Shown: positions 43,997 through 53,762 of the stretch, piece after piece
Layout: each line of letters opens with the position of its first letter
Numbering within the stretch: position 1 is the first letter of the stretch
Source of the DNA: Bradyrhizobium sp. Rc3b
Lineage (GTDB): Bacteria; Pseudomonadota; Alphaproteobacteria; Rhizobiales; Xanthobacteraceae
Direction of reading: 5' to 3'
Assembly: GCF_900114915.1 (NCBI RefSeq)
Contig: NZ_FOUS01000024.1
Span: 1 to 64,000 of the forward strand
DNA: 64,000 nt
The notes under the pieces: model-generated
Seen by the model: only the letters and a program-made list of their open reading frames with translations
The model's database searches: none
What the model was told of the DNA's origin: nothing
Made by a program: the position numbers and the translations under genes

Positions 43997-45967
43997 ATGA
44001 GTGGCATTTCCATTCGCCTCACTCACAAGGTCATGGCGATCGGACTGTTCGGCCTCATCGGGCTCGTCGCCTTCGGCACGATCTACCAGATTGGCAGCCT
44101 CTCCCAGGACACGTCTCGCGACGCCGCCGAAGAGGCGCGCAGGCTGTCCGATCTGAACCAGCGGATCACCCATCAATTGCTCGAAGCGCGCCGGGCCGAG
44201 AAGGATTTCCAGCTTCGCCGCGATCAGTCCTATGCGAAGCGTCACGCCGAACTTGCTTCCAACATTACCCACAATCTTGATCGTCTCGGCAGCGCGACGC
44301 GTGCGGCAGGGTACGCGGCAGTCGGGGAAAAGGCGTCACTGGTCCGCACCGGGTTCGAGAGATATGTGAGCGAATTCGCGGCCGTCGAACGGGCCGAGGT
44401 CAAGCTTGGATTGAACGAGACCCTCGGGTTGTCAGGCTCGTTGCGCACGGCGGTGCACGACATCGAGACCAAGCTCAAGGACGTCGACGATCCCAGGCTC
44501 ACCAGCGGCATGCTGACGATGCGTCGTCACGAGAAAGATTTCATGTTGCGCCGCGACCCGAAATACCTCGACGCCCTGAAGAAGACGGCGACGGAATTCT
44601 CCGGGCAAGTCGAGGCGTCGGCGATCCCGCCGGCCGTCAAGGCCGATATCGGCAAGAAGCTCTCCAAATACCAGGACGACTTCGTGGCGTGGGTAGCCGG
44701 CGCGCAGGATCTGGCCGCGCACGGCTCGGCGATGTCCAAGGAATTCCGCACCATCGAGCCCGTGCTCGACGAGATCGAAAAGACCGTCAGTCAGCGATAT
44801 GACGCGGCGAAGGCCGCCGAAGAGTCGATGCGGGCCTCGATCAAGCTCTGGATGTGGGTCGCACTCGGATGCTCCATCCTGCTGGTGGGGAGCGTGTCCT
44901 TCTTCACCGGCCGCTCGATCTCGACCGCGCTGATCGCCATGGTGCGGTCGATGACCGGTCTGGCAAACGGTGACACCTCCGTCGTGATCCCCGGCGTCGG
45001 CCGCAACGACGAGATCGGCGAGATGGCCGGCGCAGTCGCGGTCTTCAAGATCAACATGGCGGAAGCCGAGCGACTGCGCGCCGAGCAGGCCGAAGCGGAC
45101 GCGCGTGGGCGAGAGCAGCGCAAGCTCGACATGCAACGGCTCGCCGATACGTTCGAAGGCGCCGTCGGCGAGATCATCGAGACGGTGTCGTCGGCGGCAA
45201 CCGAGCTCGAAGCGTCGTCGAACACGCTGACCCACGCCGCCGAGCGCGGCAATGGGCTTGCCACCGCCGTGGCGGCGGCCTCGGAGGAGGCGTCCGCCAA
45301 CGTGCAGTCGGGGTCGTCCGCGAGTGAGGAATTGACCTCCTCGGTCTCCGAGATCAGCCGCCAGGTGCAGGAATCGGCGCGTGTCGCCGACGTCGCCGTC
45401 GGCCAGGCTCAGCGCACCAATGCGCGCGTCGCCGAACTGACCAAGGCGGCTTCCCGCATCGGCGACGTCGTCGAGCTGATCAACACCATCGCCGCGCAGA
45501 CCAACCTCCTGGCACTCAACGCGACGATCGAAGCGGCGCGGGCGGGCGAAGCCGGCAAGGGTTTTGCGGTGGTCGCGACCGAAGTGAAGGCGCTTGCCGA
45601 GCAGACCGCGAAAGCCACCGGCGAGATCGGTCAGCACATCGGTGCGATCCAGACTGCGACAGACGAGTCCGTCGGCGCGATCAAGGAGATCGGTGACACC
45701 ATCGCGAAGATGTCGGAGATCTCGTCGACCATTGCCGCTGCGGTGGAGGAACAGGGCGCCGCCACGCAGGAGATCTCCCGCAACATCCAGCACGCCGCGC
45801 AAGGCACTTCCGCAGTCTCGTCGAACATCGCCGACGTCCAGCGCGGCTCCGGCGAAACCGGGGCTGCCTCGGCGCAGGTGCATTCGGCCGCGCAGTCGCT
45901 GTCGCAGGAGAGCAACCGGCTCAAGAGCGAGGTCGCGCGCTTCCTGGAATCAGTACGGGCGGCCTGA
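43997..45967 (+). CDS. Methyl-accepting chemotaxis protein 2 with an HBM-type sensor
   Basis: A 656-residue chemoreceptor starting at ATG 43997 (GGAG 8 bp upstream). The large periplasmic region has two helical bundles, each with a repeated EKDF motif: RRAEKDFQLRRDQSY and RRHEKDFMLRRDPKY. This is the helical bimodular pattern, so it likely senses organic acids or similar ligands in two pockets. TM2, HAMP and the signalling hairpin follow, nearly identical in sequence to the neighbours. Ends SVRAA, without a CheR pentapeptide. Confidence 0.95.
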   Translation: MSGISIRLTHKVMAIGLFGLIGLVAFGTIYQIGSLSQDTSRDAAEEARRLSDLNQRITHQLLEARRAEKDFQLRRDQSYAKRHAELASNITHNLDRLGSATRAAGYAAVGEKASLVRTGFERYVSEFAAVERAEVKLGLNETLGLSGSLRTAVHDIETKLKDVDDPRLTSGMLTMRRHEKDFMLRRDPKYLDALKKTATEFSGQVEASAIPPAVKADIGKKLSKYQDDFVAWVAGAQDLAAHGSAMSKEFRTIEPVLDEIEKTVSQRYDAAKAAEESMRASIKLWMWVALGCSILLVGSVSFFTGRSISTALIAMVRSMTGLANGDTSVVIPGVGRNDEIGEMAGAVAVFKINMAEAERLRAEQAEADARGREQRKLDMQRLADTFEGAVGEIIETVSSAATELEASSNTLTHAAERGNGLATAVAAASEEASANVQSGSSASEELTSSVSEISRQVQESARVADVAVGQAQRTNARVAELTKAASRIGDVVELINTIAAQTNLLALNATIEAARAGEAGKGFAVVATEVKALAEQTAKATGEIGQHIGAIQTATDESVGAIKEIGDTIAKMSEISSTIAAAVEEQGAATQEISRNIQHAAQGTSAVSSNIADVQRGSGETGAASAQVHSAAQSLSQESNRLKSEVARFLESVRAA

Positions 45968-46246
45968 GGCGGTCGTCCGGTGCATGTGGTGGTGCGTCGT
46001 GTTTCGCATCGCAGCACGAGGTGTCCTTGCAGCAGCAAGAGACGGTTGCGGAGAAAATAACGCCCGACGAGACCGACCCGTAGTTTTACGTAGGCTCCTG
46101 TTAACGCCTGCTTGCAATTATGGGGCGCAATCTTACGGGATAAGAACCAGCCAGCATTGTTGAACTGACCTTCGCCCGGTCGTCCGTCGTGACGCCTGCG
46201 GCGCGGGTGACGTGCGCGCTGCCAGGGTATCATCGGGATTTGTGTG

Positions 46247-47935
46247 ATGTCGAAGTTGTCGATCGTTTTCAAGCTTCTGACCGTGCTGTCGGTCCTCGTT
46301 CTGTCGCTCGCCGGGGTCGGCGTGACGGCGATCGGCACCATGCAGAATATCAACGCTCACACGGTCGAGATTGCACAGAGCTGGCTGCCGAGCGTGCGTG
46401 CGCTCGGGTCCATGCGCGCCGACATCAACGAGCTGCGCGTCGCGCTCCGTTTGCACCTGATGCAGGACACCGCCGAAGGCAAGGAAGCCGCCGAGAAGCG
46501 GCTGGCCGGCTTGCGTGAGCGCATCGAGAAGACGCGCAAGGTCTACGAGCCGCTGATCACGGCCGCCGAAGAGCGCGCGCTCTATGAGCAATGGAGCAAG
46601 GCGTGGGGCGAATATCTGAACGGCGTGCAGGAGACGATGGCGCTGTCGCGCAAGAGCGTCGGCCGCTTCCCGACCGACGCCAACGAGATGTTGCAGACCA
46701 AGGTCGCCAAGATGGCCCAGGCCGCCGATCCCCTGCTTCAGAAGGGCATCGAGCTCAATAACCAGGGCGCCGAGCTGGAGACCAGGCAGGCGGCCGACAG
46801 CTACGCCACCATCTTCCGCGTCCTGGTCGGCATCATCGTGCTGTCGGTCGTGATCGCGATCGGCGCCGCCTATTATCTCGTGCGCGACGTCTCTCGCGGC
46901 ATCGCCTCGATCATTCGTCCGATGCAGTCGCTCGGCGAAGGAGACCTCTCGGCCGAAGTGCCGCATCGCGGCGAGAAGACCGAGATCGGCTCGATGGCGG
47001 ATGCGCTCCAGATCTTCAAGGAAGCGCTGGTTGCCAAGAAAGCCGCCGATGAGGCGGCCGCACGCGACGCCGAGGCCAAGATCGAACGTGGTCGCCGCGT
47101 CGATGCCATCACGCGCAATTTCGAGGCCATGATCGGCGAGGTCGTCGAGACCGTGTCGTCGGCCTCGACCGAGCTCGAGGCCTCCGCGGCCACGCTGAGC
47201 GGCACGGCGCAGCGCGGCCAGCAACTCGCAACCGTCGTTGCGGCTGCGTCCGAGGAAGCTTCCACCAATGTCCAGGCGGTCGCGTCCGCCTCGGAGGAGC
47301 TGTCGTCCTCGATCACCGAGATCAGCCGCCGCGTGCAGGATTCGGCGCGGATGGCCGCGGAAGCCGTCGAGCAGGCGGCGCGGACCAACGATCGCGTCAA
47401 CGCGCTGTCGCAGGCGGCCTCCCGCATCGGCGACGTCGTCGAACTCATCAACACCATCGCCGGCCAGACCAACCTCCTGGCGCTGAATGCGACCATCGAA
47501 GCGGCGCGCGCCGGCGAAGCCGGTCGCGGCTTTGCCGTCGTCGCCTCCGAGGTCAAGGCATTGGCCGAGCAGACCGCGAAAGCGACCGGCGAGATCGGGG
47601 CGCAGGTTGCAGGCATTCAGTCTGCAACGCAGGAATCCGTCAGCGCCATCCAGGAGATCGGCGGCACCATCGAGCGGTTGTCCGAGGTGTCATCGGCCAT
47701 CGCCGCCGCCGTCGAGGAGCAGGGCGCCGCGACGCAGGAGATTTCGCGCAACGTCCAGCAGGCCGCGCTCGGCACGCAGGAAGTCTCGTCCAACATCACC
47801 GACGTGCAGCGCGGCGCGATCGACACCGGCTCGGCCTCGGGCGAAGTGCTCTCGGCGGCGAAGTCGCTGGCGACCGACAGCACCCGCCTGAAGGTCGAGG
47901 TCGCGCAGTTCCTGGAATCGGTCCGCGCGGCCTGA
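46247..47935 (+). CDS. Methyl-accepting chemotaxis protein 3 with a four-helix-bundle sensor
   Basis: A 562-residue chemoreceptor starting at ATG 46247. It has TM1 (TVLSVLVLSLAGVGVTAIG), a four-helix-bundle sensor with QSWLPSVRALGSMRADINEL, TM2 near residue 195, HAMP with IIRPMQSLGEGDLSAEVPHR, and the shared signalling domain. The last residues are SVRAA as in receptor 2. Ligand unknown. It is the last of three receptors in direct order and its stop lies 3 bp from the DUF2339 stop, so the two genes converge. Confidence 0.95.
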   Translation: MSKLSIVFKLLTVLSVLVLSLAGVGVTAIGTMQNINAHTVEIAQSWLPSVRALGSMRADINELRVALRLHLMQDTAEGKEAAEKRLAGLRERIEKTRKVYEPLITAAEERALYEQWSKAWGEYLNGVQETMALSRKSVGRFPTDANEMLQTKVAKMAQAADPLLQKGIELNNQGAELETRQAADSYATIFRVLVGIIVLSVVIAIGAAYYLVRDVSRGIASIIRPMQSLGEGDLSAEVPHRGEKTEIGSMADALQIFKEALVAKKAADEAAARDAEAKIERGRRVDAITRNFEAMIGEVVETVSSASTELEASAATLSGTAQRGQQLATVVAAASEEASTNVQAVASASEELSSSITEISRRVQDSARMAAEAVEQAARTNDRVNALSQAASRIGDVVELINTIAGQTNLLALNATIEAARAGEAGRGFAVVASEVKALAEQTAKATGEIGAQVAGIQSATQESVSAIQEIGGTIERLSEVSSAIAAAVEEQGAATQEISRNVQQAALGTQEVSSNITDVQRGAIDTGSASGEVLSAAKSLATDSTRLKVEVAQFLESVRAA

Positions 47936-47938
47936 TCT

Positions 47939-50641
47939 TTACGCGCTCGCCTGCGGAGCCGGCGGCGGTGCGACCTGCCGCCGGAACAGGATGCGCTGGT
48001 AGAGCCAGCCGATCGCGACCAGCACGACGCCGAGGCACATGAACGACAACGCGCGGTAGACGCCCGTGAGCGTCGACATGTCGATGACGAAGGCCTTCAG
48101 GATCGTCAACGCGATGACGGCAGCCGAGGCCAGCCGTGCGCGCTCCGAGTTGACGAGAATGCCGACCCCCAGCAACGCCACGCCGAAGGCGAGCCAGCCG
48201 ATCGAGTAGGTGTATTGTTCGGCGCCCGTCGTCGCGCCGGTGGAGAGGATCGGGCCGTGATAGAAGCGGCGGATCTCCAGCGTGACATAGGCGAGCGCGA
48301 ACACCAGCGCGCCGCCCGCAATCGTGTTGGCGTAGACCTTGCCGCGCATCCCCACCACTGCGTAGGACAGCAGCAGCATCAGCACCGCCGGCAGCGCATA
48401 GCCGAGCAGCAGCAGGTTGAACACGGCGCCGCCGACGTCGATGTGCCAGATCAGCGGGTTCTCCAGGATCAGGAGGCCGAACACGCTGATGAGCCCGCCG
48501 ATCGCCGTCAACACGACCGCGCCGACATTGCGCACGATGCTGCGGCTGCGCAGCCGCAAGCGCTCCAGCCCGATCGCCATCGCGAGCGTGACGCAGACCT
48601 GCAGGGCGAATTCGAGCAGCGACGGCGGCGAGGTCATCCGGCCATTGGTCGCAAAGTGCCGGATCTCCATGAAGGCGAGCAGCGCGGTGAACAGGATCGC
48701 CGCAGTCTCGACCATGCGCAGCGGCGCATCGTCGGCGCGGCGGCGCAGGAAGATGCTCGCGGCCCAGAACGAGGCCGCCGGCAGGCCATAGCCCCAGAGC
48801 AGCCAGTTGAAGATCGGCGTGGTACCGACAGCATCGCCGACGATGCGCGGATCATAGCCGATGCGCGCGGTGACGATGCCGGCGAAGATGGCAGCGAGCC
48901 AGCGCAGGAATGGGATCGGCCGCTGCATCGAGATCCAGGCGGTGCCGAGCGACATCAGCGCCAGCGCAATTGTGAGCCAGCCCTTCTCCAGCGCGAAGGT
49001 CAGCGCCAGCGCCAGCGCGCCGAGCGTGCCGGTCGCGAACAGGGCGGTGGAGACGGCGACGCCCGGCCGGGTTTCGCGGCGTGTAAGCGCTTCGGTCGCA
49101 GCACCGAAGGCGGCGGCAAGCAGCACCGCGAGGATCGCGAACGGGATCGAGCGGTCGAGATGGGCGATGCGCGCGTAGAGCGCGATGAGGATCGCGATCG
49201 GCGTGGCGACGGCTGCGGCCGACCACACCACGGGAATGATTGCAGAGTTGGAGCGGCCCTGCGCGAGGAAGCCCGCAACGCCGAAGCCGATGGCGAAGAT
49301 CGCGGCCATCACCAGATGCAGCGTCACCGAGCTGTCGATCGCGGCCGGTCCAACACCTGCGATGGGGCCGCCCGGCAGCACCAGCATGTCGGGATTGGCG
49401 CGCACCGCCCATTCGGCGAACACGATGAAGACGGTCGCTGCGGCCGCACCGAGCGCGCCGGTCGCCGCCGGCGCACGCCAGGCGACGAGAAGCGTCGCGC
49501 CGACGAGAAGCGTGAACGCGATCAGCGCCAGATCCGCATGTGCGCTCGACAGCACGATCAGCATGGCGCCGAACAGGTAGGCGCCGAGCGAGCTCGATGA
49601 GACCGGCTCGATCTCGCCGTCCTCGATGCTGGGGCCGAACATGAAGCCGCAGACGACGAGCAGCGCGGCGAGCACGAAGCCTGCGATGACATGGAAGGCG
49701 TGCGGCGCGACCTGCAACTCTTCGCTATCCAGACCCGGGAAGATCCAGAGCACGGCAAAGGCGATCGTCGTGACCGCCAGCCAGCGCCACAGCCGGATGC
49801 GCGCGAGGCCGAAGCTCGCGGCGGTGACGACGGCGAGATAGATGTAGAGGGCCCAATAATCCGGCTTGCCGCTGGAGACGAGCAGCGGCGTCACGAAGGC
49901 GCCGACCACGCCGAGGCCGGCCAGCGCCGGCCCGTGCAGCAGCGCGGCGGCGAGCGTGCACATGGCCACGATGCCGAGCAGCACGAAGGCGGTGGCGGGC
50001 ACGAGGAAGCCGTAGAGCGCATAGGCGGCATAGATGGTCGCGAACGCCACCGCCGTACCCGCGGCGGTGAGGATCGCCGGGATGTTGGCGATCGGCAGCG
50101 CCTGGATGTTGGAAATGCTTTCCTTGCGCCGCGACCACTCGCCGGCCCCGAGCAGCGCAGCTGCGAACAGGCCGCCCAGGAACACGCGCACGCCGGGGCC
50201 GAGCAGACCGGCCTCGATCGAATAGCGCACCATGAAGAAGCCGCCGAGCGCCAGTGCCAGGCCGCCGATCCAAACCACCCAGCGGGTGCCGAGCTGCTCC
50301 TCGAAGCCGGGCGCAGCAGCCGGCACTGGAGGTGGTGCGGCAGCCGCGGGGCTCGCTTCGAGCGGCGGCGGTGAAAGCTCTTCGGTGACGAGTGGCGGCG
50401 GCGCCAGCTCGGCTTCGGGTGCAAGCGGCGGCGGCTCGGCGGCCGTTGTTGCGGGCGCAGGCGCCGGCTCCTGCGCGGGCATGAGCGGCGGCGGCTGCAC
50501 CTGCCGTTGCGCGTAGAACATCTCTTCGAGCGAATTCAGTCGCCGGCGCAGCTCGGCCGCCTGGCTGGAGGCCTTGATCGCGATCAGGAAGGCGGCGATC
50601 GCAATGATCCACGCAAAGACGTCAAACGGGCCGTCGAACAT
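47939..50641 (-). CDS. DUF2339 polytopic membrane protein
   Basis: A 900-residue inner-membrane protein. Residues 1-28 are one helix, followed by a coiled-coil segment and a Pro/Ala-rich low-complexity part (residues 50-115), then EEQLGTRWVVWIGGLALALG, the DUF2339 opening. About 25 further hydrophobic segments run to the C-terminus. The family is large and uncharacterised. It is transcribed leftward, convergent with the third chemoreceptor, and starts about 50 bp downstream of the NadQ-like regulator. Confidence 0.9.
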   Translation of the reverse strand: MFDGPFDVFAWIIAIAAFLIAIKASSQAAELRRRLNSLEEMFYAQRQVQPPPLMPAQEPAPAPATTAAEPPPLAPEAELAPPPLVTEELSPPPLEASPAAAAPPPVPAAAPGFEEQLGTRWVVWIGGLALALGGFFMVRYSIEAGLLGPGVRVFLGGLFAAALLGAGEWSRRKESISNIQALPIANIPAILTAAGTAVAFATIYAAYALYGFLVPATAFVLLGIVAMCTLAAALLHGPALAGLGVVGAFVTPLLVSSGKPDYWALYIYLAVVTAASFGLARIRLWRWLAVTTIAFAVLWIFPGLDSEELQVAPHAFHVIAGFVLAALLVVCGFMFGPSIEDGEIEPVSSSSLGAYLFGAMLIVLSSAHADLALIAFTLLVGATLLVAWRAPAATGALGAAAATVFIVFAEWAVRANPDMLVLPGGPIAGVGPAAIDSSVTLHLVMAAIFAIGFGVAGFLAQGRSNSAIIPVVWSAAAVATPIAILIALYARIAHLDRSIPFAILAVLLAAAFGAATEALTRRETRPGVAVSTALFATGTLGALALALTFALEKGWLTIALALMSLGTAWISMQRPIPFLRWLAAIFAGIVTARIGYDPRIVGDAVGTTPIFNWLLWGYGLPAASFWAASIFLRRRADDAPLRMVETAAILFTALLAFMEIRHFATNGRMTSPPSLLEFALQVCVTLAMAIGLERLRLRSRSIVRNVGAVVLTAIGGLISVFGLLILENPLIWHIDVGGAVFNLLLLGYALPAVLMLLLSYAVVGMRGKVYANTIAGGALVFALAYVTLEIRRFYHGPILSTGATTGAEQYTYSIGWLAFGVALLGVGILVNSERARLASAAVIALTILKAFVIDMSTLTGVYRALSFMCLGVVLVAIGWLYQRILFRRQVAPPPAPQASA

Positions 50642-50691
50642 AAAGCCTCCAGGCGACCGGCGGGCAGGGGCCGGTCACATAGTATGTCGGG

Positions 50692-51660
50692 TCAACGCCG
50701 GGAGCGCACGCGCAAGCCCGGCGCGGGCCGCTCCTGGAGCACGTCGCGCCGGAAGCGATAGAGCGCCGCCGGCCGTCCGCCCGTCTGTGTCGACATCACC
50801 CCGGTCGGTTCGACCAGGGCTTCCATTTCGACCAGGCGACGGAAATTCTGCTTGTGCAGGTGCCGGCCGGAGATTGCCTCGACCGTATGCTGCAGTTCGG
50901 TAAGTGTGAATTCGGGCGGCAAAAGTTCAAAGACGACAGGACGATACTTCAGTTTTGCACGCAGCCGCGCGATCGCCGTAGCGAGAATCCGGCGGTGATC
51001 GAACTGCATCGAGGTCCCGAGCGGGGGAAGCGTCTTGCGCGCTAATGCCGCAGGGCGGCCGTCGCGCCGCGCCTCCTCGACCAGCCCGGCCTCGTACAAG
51101 AGCTCGTAGCGGTCGAGCACCCGCTCCTCGTCCCAGGCCGCCCCGTCGAGGCCGAAATAGAACCGCACGCGATCCCTGCGCGGCAGCGCGCGCGTCGTCT
51201 CCGGCGTCTCCTCCGCAGCCCATTCGGTCAGCGCGGGAATGATGTCGCGGGCGATGATCGCCGGCGGCTCCTCGCGCCGGTCTTCCCACGGGAAGAAGCG
51301 ATACCATGGCGCGAAGCTCGCCGCATTGGCTGCAAGCTCGCCGTCCACCGCGCGCGTCAATGCGAGATAGCCGATCGACACCATATGCGCGCCGGTGTCG
51401 CCAGCCTCGGCATGGCGGCCGCGATCGCCGAAGGTGTAGAGCTGCTCGACATAACCGAGCCGCAAGCCCGCCTGTTCCTCGACCCAGGCGCGCAGGCCGA
51501 TGTCGAAGGTGCGATGCGCGAGCGCGTCGAACGGGCCGAACGGCAGGCCGGCAAGCCCGTCATTGCCGCGCGCGGTGAGGATCAGCGGCTCATGCCCCTC
51601 GATCGCGACGATCGCCGCGGTCAGGCCGATCTCGATCGGCGTCAGCAGCGTCTCGCTCAT
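50692..51660 (-). CDS. nadQ: NadQ/NrtR-like NAD-biosynthesis regulator (NUDIX + winged helix)
   Basis: A 322-residue protein from the ATG at 51660. The N-terminal ~170 residues are a NUDIX-like fold whose box is degenerate: GLRAWVEEQAGL stands where the REUxEE core should be, so catalysis is unlikely and a ligand-binding role is more plausible. The C-terminal winged helix (FTLTELQHTVEAISGRHLHK then QNFRRLVEMEALVEPTG) is the DNA-binding domain of NrtR/NadQ regulators, which control NAD biosynthesis in alphaproteobacteria. The nadABC operon with palindromes is 13 kb away in the same window. Symbol given as likely ortholog. Confidence 0.8.
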   Translation of the reverse strand: MSETLLTPIEIGLTAAIVAIEGHEPLILTARGNDGLAGLPFGPFDALAHRTFDIGLRAWVEEQAGLRLGYVEQLYTFGDRGRHAEAGDTGAHMVSIGYLALTRAVDGELAANAASFAPWYRFFPWEDRREEPPAIIARDIIPALTEWAAEETPETTRALPRRDRVRFYFGLDGAAWDEERVLDRYELLYEAGLVEEARRDGRPAALARKTLPPLGTSMQFDHRRILATAIARLRAKLKYRPVVFELLPPEFTLTELQHTVEAISGRHLHKQNFRRLVEMEALVEPTGVMSTQTGGRPAALYRFRRDVLQERPAPGLRVRSRR

Positions 51661-51730
51661 GCGGCTGATATCGCGGGCGGTGAGAGAAAAATATGCCGAT
51701 TGATTGGGCCGGCCTCTCCACGAACTCGCT

Positions 51731-51860
51731 GCACCTCTCCCGCTTGCGGGGGAGGTCGACGCGCTCGAAGAGCGCGGCGGGTGGGGGCTCTCTCCCCACG
51801 GGGGTCCTCGCTTGCGGATATACCCTCTCCCCAACCCTCCCCCGCAAGCGGGAGACGGGG
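51731..51860. repeat. Palindromic intergenic repeat, type B, copy 4
   Basis: CCTCTCCCGCTTGCGGGGGA at the left and TCCCCCGCAAGCGGGAGACG at the right, with an inner CGAAGAGCG-type hairpin. It lies upstream of the NadQ-like gene, between it and the tyrosine phosphatase stop. Confidence 0.8.
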
Positions 51861-51886
51861 CGCACCTGCGGTGTCGCGCGCAGCTG

Positions 51887-52393
51887 TCATTCGAGCTCGA
51901 TCACGAAGGGGCGGCCCTCGACCATCATCGCGCCGGGGCCGATCTCGTCGAGCGCGCGCAGCATGCGGCCGTCGCGTCCCAGCGCACGATCGGCAAGGCC
52001 GACGATGCGCCGGTTCGGCGAGGCGATCGGCGAAGCCGAGCGGATCTTCCTGGCGATCTCGAGCTCGTCGCGGTTCGGATTGAGCGCGCACACCGCCGCA
52101 AACGCGCTCGCAGTGGAGCGGCTGATGCCGGCATAGCAATGCACCACCAGCGGCGCACTGCGGTCCCAGCCGCGGACGAAGTTCAGCACCTGATCGATAT
52201 GGGTCTCGGACGGTGCGACGAAACCGTCCATCTCCTCGGTGATGTCGTCCATCGAGACCTTGAGATGGTTGGCGGGCAGCACGGACACCGGCCGTGCCAC
52301 CTGCTCGACATTGGCCATCACGGTCAGCACGTGGCTGGCCCTGGTGAGGCGGACGGTTTCGGGAAGCGCGGCGAGGGAACAGACGTGGATCAT
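51887..52393 (-). CDS. Tyrosine phosphatase-like protein (DSP/PTP fold)
   Basis: A 168-residue protein from the ATG at 52393. The signature VVHCYAGISRSTA gives Cys86 and Arg92 in the HCx5R loop, so phosphatase activity is chemically possible. The general acid loop may be in the MDDITEEMDG region. Substrate unknown. The frame is open for 64 codons upstream, but those overlap a palindromic repeat and are not coding. Confidence 0.88.
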   Translation of the reverse strand: MIHVCSLAALPETVRLTRASHVLTVMANVEQVARPVSVLPANHLKVSMDDITEEMDGFVAPSETHIDQVLNFVRGWDRSAPLVVHCYAGISRSTASAFAAVCALNPNRDELEIARKIRSASPIASPNRRIVGLADRALGRDGRMLRALDEIGPGAMMVEGRPFVIELE

Positions 52394-52422
52394 GGGGGAC
52401 CTTTTTGCCGCCGAGTATAGCC

Positions 52423-52525
52423 GGTGCCGTAGGGTGGGCAAAGCGGAGCGTGCCCACCACCTTTGTCGCAAAAGCGAAAGGACGTGGGCACGGCGCAAGC
52501 GCGCCTTTGCCCACCCTACGGCACC
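52423..52525. repeat. Palindromic intergenic repeat, type A, copy 5
   Basis: GGTGCCGTAGGGTGGGCAAAG is mirrored by CTTTGCCCACCCTACGGCACC, with inner CGTGCCCACCACC and CGTGGGCACGG. The right end reaches the stop codon of the HD-domain gene. Confidence 0.85.
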
Positions 52526-53139
52526 TACGCGAACACCGCGCCAAACCGCTCCAGAAACTGCTTCTCGGCCCGGGCCGCCGTCCACGGCGTCAGATAGTCG
52601 CGCCGGACGCTGTCGGAGAGGCCGGGATCCTTGCCGAACAGGCGCCGCGCCTCGCTTTCGCTGAAGCCGGCAAGCTCGGTCGCTTCCAGATAGGCCGCCC
52701 CGCGATCGGCGGCCTTGATCGCCAGCGTGACCTCCTCGGGCAGCACCGGCGGCAGTCCGAAGCGGACATGGATGGCGCCGAGCAGGCGTTTCTCCACCGC
52801 CTTGTAATGGCCGTCGAGCACCGCCTTGAACGGCGAGATCATGTCGCCGATGACATATTCGGGCGCATCATGCAGCAGCGCTGCGAGCCGCATGCGCTGG
52901 TCGACCCGCGGCATCTCGTGCCGCATCACGGTCTCCACCAGCAGCGTGTGCTGCGCGACCGAAAAGATGTGCGTGCCAACGGTCTGCCCGTTCCAGCGCG
53001 CGACGCGCGCCAGCCCATGCGCGATGTCGGCGATCTCGACGTCGAGCGGGGAGGGATCGAGCAGATCGAGCCGCCGTCCCGACAGCATGCGCTGCCAGGC
53101 GCGGGACGCCACGTCGCGTGCAGTCTTCTTCGCCGTCAT
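52525..53139 (-). CDS. HD-domain phosphohydrolase (YfbR-like)
   Basis: A 204-residue protein starting at ATG 53139. HIFSVAQHTLLVE and AALLHDAPEYVIGDMISPFK give the conserved His residues and the His90-Asp91 pair of HD phosphohydrolases, as in YfbR 5'-nucleotidases. It may act on dNMPs or related nucleotides. Its ATG overlaps the tag stop by 4 bp, and tag in turn overlaps ygfZ, so the three are one translationally coupled operon. Confidence 0.9.
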   Translation of the reverse strand: MTAKKTARDVASRAWQRMLSGRRLDLLDPSPLDVEIADIAHGLARVARWNGQTVGTHIFSVAQHTLLVETVMRHEMPRVDQRMRLAALLHDAPEYVIGDMISPFKAVLDGHYKAVEKRLLGAIHVRFGLPPVLPEEVTLAIKAADRGAAYLEATELAGFSESEARRLFGKDPGLSDSVRRDYLTPWTAARAEKQFLERFGAVFA

Positions 53140-53762
53140 TTGACCTTGAGGCGCGGCTTGCGTTGCGACTTGCTGCAGCTGGCGTGACAGTGGCAGTCGA
53201 CGAGGTGGTCGTTGACCATGCCGGTCGCCTGCATGAAGGCATAGACGATGGTCGGGCCGACGAATTTGAAGCCGCGCGAGGACAGATCCTTCGAGATTTG
53301 CACCGACAGCGGCGTCGAGGCCGGCACGCTCGCGGTGGTCTTGAAATGATTGACCTTGGGCCGTCCGTCCATGAAGTCCCACAGCAGTTTCGAGAAGCCG
53401 GGACCCTTCTCCATGATGTCGAGATACGATCTCGCGCTCGCGATCGTGCCGTCGATCTTGGCGCGGTTGCGCACGATGCCGGCATCGTTCATCAGCGCGT
53501 GCACCTTCTTGGCATTGTAGCGCGCGATCTTCTCCGGCTGGAAATCGTCAAAGGCTTTGCGAAAATTGTCGCGCTTGCGCAGGATCGTGATCCAGGACAA
53601 GCCGGCCTGGAAGCCGTCGAGGATCAGCTTTTCGTACAGCGCGCGGTCGTCATATTCCGGCACGCCCCATTCGGTGTCGTGATAGGCAACATAGAACGGG
53701 TCATCGCCCGGCCAGGGGCAGCGGGTCTTTCCGTCGGGATGCAGGCGGGGAGCGCGGCTCAT
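53136..53762 (-). CDS. tag: DNA-3-methyladenine glycosylase I
   Basis: A 208-residue base-excision enzyme that removes 3-methyladenine from alkylated DNA. TRCPWPGDDPFYVAYHDTEW holds the first Cys and His, LYEKLILDGFQAGLSWITIL the helix-hairpin-helix start, and HLVDCHCHASC the C-terminal zinc-binding part. The length is normal. Middle gene of ygfZ-tag-HD. Confidence 0.96.
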   Translation of the reverse strand: MSRAPRLHPDGKTRCPWPGDDPFYVAYHDTEWGVPEYDDRALYEKLILDGFQAGLSWITILRKRDNFRKAFDDFQPEKIARYNAKKVHALMNDAGIVRNRAKIDGTIASARSYLDIMEKGPGFSKLLWDFMDGRPKVNHFKTTASVPASTPLSVQISKDLSSRGFKFVGPTIVYAFMQATGMVNDHLVDCHCHASCSKSQRKPRLKVK

